From assembly GCA_946412445.1 (NCBI GenBank), contig CAMKHH010000028.1, positions 1 through 9,188 on the forward strand: a stretch of DNA of 9,188 nt. The letters run 5' to 3'. This document shows, in pieces, positions 6,051-9,188 of the stretch; the first letter of the stretch is position 1; each line of letters opens with the position of its first letter. The DNA comes from an uncultured Eubacterium sp. Lineage in GTDB: Bacteria; Bacillota; Clostridia; Lachnospirales; Lachnospiraceae. A model generated the notes under the pieces. That model did no database searches. It was not told where the DNA came from and saw nothing but the letters and a program-made list of their open reading frames with translations. Position numbers and translations under genes: made by a program.

Positions 6051-6986
6051 TTAAAAGTCAATGTGCTCCGGATCATATCCATAACGATAGTCCAGATTAA
6101 CAGCGTCAATCTTCACCATCTCTGTATCGTCCAGTTCAAAGTCAAAGATGTTTTTTCCCTCCTCCATCTTATCCCGGTCTATCGACTTAATGGTCAGAAG
6201 CGCCCCATGCTGAAGAATCCAACGATTCATAACCTGAGTAATACTCTTGCCGTACTTCTTGCCAATCTCTTTTAACAGGCCGCTCTTTTCATAAAACCCT
6301 GCCGGCTTTATTCCCAGATTATCAAATTCACGATACCTTGGCTTCTTTAGAATTTTTGTTTCATCCTCTTCATTCAAAGCTCCAAAGACGATACCCTTCT
6401 CTGCACAGTAGTCCCGCAGTTCCTTATTTGAAAACAACGGCAGGAACTGATCCTGATTTACAGCCGGCATTACCTTCGTATCCGAATCCTGCAATATCTT
6501 TTCAATATGGGGAATCTGAAAATAGCATAAACCAATGGCCTTCGCTTTTCCTTCATCATAAATATTCTGGAATCTCACCCATGCCTTTCTCTGCCAGTCA
6601 TCCAGATTATCGCGGAATACTTTTTCCTGGGGCCAATATACAGAGTACAGATCTACATAATCCATCTGCAGCTCGGCCAATGTTTCCTCTACGGCATAAT
6701 AGTAACGAAAATCTCTTACATCGGCTATCTGGGGCTTGCAGGAAAGGAAGAATTCTTCCCGGGGAAGCCCGCTCTCTCTGATTGCTTCTCCCAAAGCACG
6801 TTCACAGTCATCGCTTGCCACTACTTCAAAGCGGCGATAGCCGGCCTCTATTGCCTCTCTTAATATATCTTTTCTTGTCAGATCATGAAAAGCTGTCTTT
6901 CCTGCCAGCTCAGTACTATACCCTACCAGCGGTATTTCGATACCATTATTTAAACTTACCCTTGTATTAAATGTCATTTTCTCCAT
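6051..6986 (-). CDS. Degenerate aldo/keto reductase paralogue (catalytic tetrad lost)
   Basis: A 311-residue protein clearly in the aldo/keto reductase family by overall alignment with the gene just upstream: similar N-terminus, E-A-I-E-A-G-Y-R at 44-51, E-R-A-L-G at 62-66, P-R-E-E-F-F at 75-80 and a C-terminal I-F-D-F segment. The tetrad Asp/Tyr/Lys/His aligns with Glu54, Asp59, Lys84 and Tyr117, so only the lysine remains and the proton-donor tyrosine is absent. The cofactor-binding stretch near the C-terminus is partly kept (I-K-S). Ordinary NADPH carbonyl reduction is therefore unlikely; a binding, structural or altered catalytic role is possible. The reading frame is intact with a strong AGGAGG (7000-6995), so it is not a decaying pseudogene. 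Twelve bases separate it from the intact AKR gene. A tandem duplication followed by divergence is the likely origin. Confidence 0.85.
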   Translation of the reverse strand: MEKMTFNTRVSLNNGIEIPLVGYSTELAGKTAFHDLTRKDILREAIEAGYRRFEVVASDDCERALGEAIRESGLPREEFFLSCKPQIADVRDFRYYYAVEETLAELQMDYVDLYSVYWPQEKVFRDNLDDWQRKAWVRFQNIYDEGKAKAIGLCYFQIPHIEKILQDSDTKVMPAVNQDQFLPLFSNKELRDYCAEKGIVFGALNEEDETKILKKPRYREFDNLGIKPAGFYEKSGLLKEIGKKYGKSITQVMNRWILQHGALLTIKSIDRDKMEEGKNIFDFELDDTEMVKIDAVNLDYRYGYDPEHIDF

Positions 6987-6998
6987 CTGCTTATCCTC

Positions 6999-7832
6999 CT
7001 ATTCCGTGGTATAAGGATTGGTATTCCTTCTGTCGTCCTGGTTCATATCATCAATCAATGTCATCTCATCCTGGCCAAGAGAAAAGTCAAAGATATCGGC
7101 ATTTTCTGCCATATGGACCTTCTTGGAGCTCCTGGGAACCGGTATGACGTTGTGCTGGATATCCCATCGCAAAATAATCTGCGGCACGGATTTTCCATGC
7201 TTCTTCGCAATTGAAACCAACGGTTCCGTCTTCATAAAGCGTCCGCCCCTGCCAACCGGCGTATACGCTTCCATATGAATACCCAGTTTCTCACAGAATT
7301 CTCTTTGTTCGCCACAGGTATAGCTGGGATTAAATTCCACCTGATTTGTCACCGGTATCACATCAGAATGAAGCAGCAGATTTTTTATGTGCCAGATTTC
7401 GAAATTCGAAACACCTAAGCTCCTGATAACTCCTGAGTAATATAGCTTTTCCATCTCTTTGTAGGATTGTATATATCTGCCCGCAATCGGCCAGTGCAGT
7501 ACAAAACGGTCCAGATAATCAATACCCATCTTTTTCAGGCTTTCAAAAACTGACTCCGTCGTTCTTTCGTATCTTTGCTGTTCAAATATTTTTGTGGAGA
7601 TAAAAAACTCTTCCCGTGGAATTCCACTTTCTTTGATTGCTATTCCTAAAGCCCGTTCCGAGCGATAGATCTGTGCAGTGTCAAACATTCTATAACCGGC
7701 TTCTATCGCTTCGCTCAATATTTTCACCTGCGTCTTAAGCTCTTCTGCTATCTCCGCAACGCCAAAACCCATCACCGGAATTTTTACTTTATTATTTAAT
7801 TCTATCTTTGATTGAAATGTAAAGTTCTCCAT
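6999..7832 (-). CDS. Aldo/keto reductase, catalytically complete
   Basis: A 277-residue cytoplasmic NAD(P)H-dependent reductase of the 2,5-diketo-gluconate reductase-like aldo/keto reductases, at the usual length. The catalytic tetrad is Asp51 (F-D-T-A), Tyr56, Lys81 (S-T-K) and His113 (L-H-W-P). G-V-S-N-F follows in the middle of the barrel, and the C-terminal I-P-V-P-R-S-S and M-A-E-N segments contact the cofactor phosphate. It reduces an aldehyde or ketone, perhaps a keto-sugar made by the Gfo/Idh enzyme of the same operon; substrate unknown. The ATG at 7832 follows GGAGG (7842-7838) at good spacing. A 53-base gap separates it from the permease gene, the largest gap in this operon, holding the palindrome at 7850-7861 but no clear promoter or terminator. 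Confidence 0.92.
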   Translation of the reverse strand: MENFTFQSKIELNNKVKIPVMGFGVAEIAEELKTQVKILSEAIEAGYRMFDTAQIYRSERALGIAIKESGIPREEFFISTKIFEQQRYERTTESVFESLKKMGIDYLDRFVLHWPIAGRYIQSYKEMEKLYYSGVIRSLGVSNFEIWHIKNLLLHSDVIPVTNQVEFNPSYTCGEQREFCEKLGIHMEAYTPVGRGGRFMKTEPLVSIAKKHGKSVPQIILRWDIQHNVIPVPRSSKKVHMAENADIFDFSLGQDEMTLIDDMNQDDRRNTNPYTTE

Positions 7833-7849
7833 GTTTTCCTCCGTTTCAT

Positions 7850-7861
7850 AAACTTAAGTTT
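7850..7861. repeat. Perfect 12-base palindrome AAACTTAAGTTT
   Basis: It lies in the 53-base gap between the permease and the aldo/keto reductase genes. It is AT-rich, has no loop and no following U run, so it is not a terminator. It could be a protein-binding or RNA-processing site, or chance. Confidence 0.35.
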
Positions 7862-7885
7862 CAGTATATGGTTTTCCGGATACGC

Positions 7886-8794
7886 TCATCCTTTAACCGC
7901 TCCGATGGCAATCCCCTGTACAAAATATTTCTGGAACACAGGGTAAATAATCAGCATCGGCAATATCCCCAGAACTGCCATCGACATTTTAATTCCCATA
8001 GTGGGCAGCATTCCCACACTCATTCCTGATCCTGCCAGCTGACTGGCATTGCTCATCAGGAACTGTAAATCCAAAAGCATGTGATTTAACAATACCTGAA
8101 TACTGTAAAACCTGTCATCTGTAACATAATAAAGTCCGTTCAGCCAATCATTCCAATAACCCAGACCAGTTAATAAAATAAGTGTTGCCAGAATAGGCTT
8201 GGCAATCGGCACGACAATCTTTATCAAAATTCTTGTTTCTCCGGCCCCGTCAACCCTGGCAGCATCGATGATCTCATCCGGTATGGAATTGGACATATAG
8301 GTCCGCATCATAATGACATAGAAGGCCGGCATGAGCAGATTGGGAAAGATATATGCCGCATAGGAATTCTTTATATGCAGAGTCTGTGTCCACATCATAT
8401 AGCTGGGAATCAGACCCCCGTTAAATAGCATGGTAAAGAAAAGGAAAAATGCCATTATATTTCTTCCTGGCAAATCTTTTCTTGACAACGGATACGCATA
8501 TAAGGTAATGATAATCAGACTGATTGCAGTCCCGACTATTGTGACTACTATGGATATTCCATAGCCCTTCAAAAATGCTCCTGTATCCATCAGTGTATAT
8601 CTGTAGGCGTCCAGACTGATCTTTTTTGGCCAGAAGGAATAACCCTCCCTTATTAATGATGTTTCGGAAGTAAAGGATGAAGCAATCATTAATACAAAAG
8701 GAATCAGGCAGCTAAGGCATAGGATTATAAAAATAATGTGAATGACAACTTGAAATGATTTCCCTTTTTCTATCACCTGTCCATCCCCTTTCAT
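7886..8794 (-). CDS. Carbohydrate ABC transporter permease, LplC/YtcP type
   Basis: A 302-residue inner-membrane permease of the binding-protein-dependent sugar importers (CUT1-like, LplC/YtcP branch). About six hydrophobic segments are visible: near residues 15-40, 80-105, 113-135, 148-168, 198-215 and 260-285. The cytoplasmic EAA loop reads D-A-A-R-V-D-G followed by P-I-A-K-P (about 177-199) and docks the ATPase. The end K-Y-F-V-Q-G-I-A-I-G-A-V-K-G is typical of the branch. It pairs with the permease gene just upstream; in this branch the ATPase is often encoded elsewhere. The start is uncertain: ATG at 8794 has a poor ribosome site, GTG at 8776 has AAAGGGG eight bases upstream, and GTG at 8809 has AAGGA very close. 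All three start at or near the end of the preceding gene. Substrate is unknown; complex glycans or oligosaccharides are common for the family. Confidence 0.92.
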   Translation of the reverse strand: MKGDGQVIEKGKSFQVVIHIIFIILCLSCLIPFVLMIASSFTSETSLIREGYSFWPKKISLDAYRYTLMDTGAFLKGYGISIVVTIVGTAISLIIITLYAYPLSRKDLPGRNIMAFFLFFTMLFNGGLIPSYMMWTQTLHIKNSYAAYIFPNLLMPAFYVIMMRTYMSNSIPDEIIDAARVDGAGETRILIKIVVPIAKPILATLILLTGLGYWNDWLNGLYYVTDDRFYSIQVLLNHMLLDLQFLMSNASQLAGSGMSVGMLPTMGIKMSMAVLGILPMLIIYPVFQKYFVQGIAIGAVKG

Positions 8795-8795
8795 T

Positions 8796-9188
8796 TTAAA
8801 ACAAGGCACTGTCCTTATCTACCTTACGGACAATCAGATTAACTGTCAGCACCAGGACAAATCCGACAATCGACTGGTAAAATCCGGCTGCCGATGACAT
8901 CCCCATATTCCCTGTACTCATCATCCCCCGATATACATATGTATCTATCGTATTTGTCACATCAATCAGCGGACCGCTGTTCATCGGAACCTGATAAAAC
9001 AGACCAAAATCCGAGTAAAAAATTTTGCCCAGAGACAGCAGTACCATAATTGTAATTGTTGGTCTTAAGTGGGGCAGCGTGACATTACGTATCCGCTGCC
9101 ACCGATTTGCTCCGTCAATGGTAGCCGCCTCAAAATACCCCTTGTCAATCCCCATTAATGTAGCGTAATAGATGATACAGTTATATCC
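8796..9188 (-). CDS. Carbohydrate ABC transporter permease, LplB type (C-terminal part, cut by window edge)
   Basis: The last 130 residues of a permease whose beginning lies beyond the right edge; the frame is open to position 9188, so the ATG at 9155 is internal. It shows the EAA loop E-A-A-T-I-D-G-A followed by T-L-P-H-L-R-P, then two hydrophobic segments and I-D-T-Y-V-Y-R, a motif of the LplB branch. The C-terminus ends about where LplB proteins end. Its stop (8798-8796) nearly touches the ATG at 8794 of the next permease, as expected for the two halves of one membrane channel. The substrate-binding protein is expected nearby, outside the window. Confidence 0.92.
   Translation of the reverse strand, partial: GYNCIIYYATLMGIDKGYFEAATIDGANRWQRIRNVTLPHLRPTITIMVLLSLGKIFYSDFGLFYQVPMNSGPLIDVTNTIDTYVYRGMMSTGNMGMSSAAGFYQSIVGFVLVLTVNLIVRKVDKDSALF

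Noticed and set aside
7863..7868. TATACT on the minus strand before the aldo/keto reductase, as a -10 box
   Set aside because: At 17 bases upstream there is GGATGA, a poor -35, and no extended -10 is present. AT-rich gaps yield such matches by chance.

Overview
The window is AT-leaning, and every supported gene lies on the minus strand. It has tight spacing, strong AGGAGG-type ribosome binding sites, some GTG/TTG starts, a GlpP antiterminator, LplB/LplC-type sugar permeases and the three-gene flavoprotein set typical of anaerobic Firmicutes. I infer a Clostridia/Lachnospiraceae-like gut anaerobe; no rRNA or other phylogenetic marker is present to confirm it. Coordinates rise from left to right, but transcription runs right to left.

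Right block (9188 down to 3971), apparently one co-directional operon that enters from outside the window. It holds the end of an LplB-type permease, an LplC/YtcP-type permease, two tandem aldo/keto reductases and two Gfo/Idh/MocA oxidoreductases. Gaps are 0 to 53 bases and two gene pairs overlap. The likely job is import of a carbohydrate (unknown glycoside or oligosaccharide) and its oxidation or reduction in the cytoplasm. In each enzyme pair one member keeps the catalytic residues (AKR at 6999-7832, Gfo/Idh at 3971-4957). The other has lost them (AKR at 6051-6986, Gfo/Idh at 4941-6035).

Middle (3696-3970), 275 bases without a gene and the longest gap in the window. Read on the minus strand it contains a good sigma-A promoter with a perfect -35 and an extended -10, and a 13-base palindrome at the predicted transcription start. 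A long terminator hairpin follows, then a 44-base tandem repeat whose copies each carry a further terminator-like hairpin, then the ribosome binding site of the next gene. This looks like an attenuation leader and is the most unusual sequence in the window.

Left block (3695 down to 1), a glycerol-3-phosphate oxidation operon: a GlpA-like FAD dehydrogenase with a C-terminal BFD-type iron-sulfur domain, a second FAD/NAD(P) pyridine nucleotide-disulfide-type oxidoreductase, a small four-cysteine DUF1667 protein, and GlpP, the glycerol-3-phosphate-responsive antiterminator. A probable further gene with a TTG start begins at position 20 and runs off the window. The simplest reading is that GlpP, charged with glycerol-3-phosphate, lets polymerase through the hairpins in the leader of its own operon, giving a positive feedback loop. 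No CRISPR, tRNA, rRNA or mobile element was seen.
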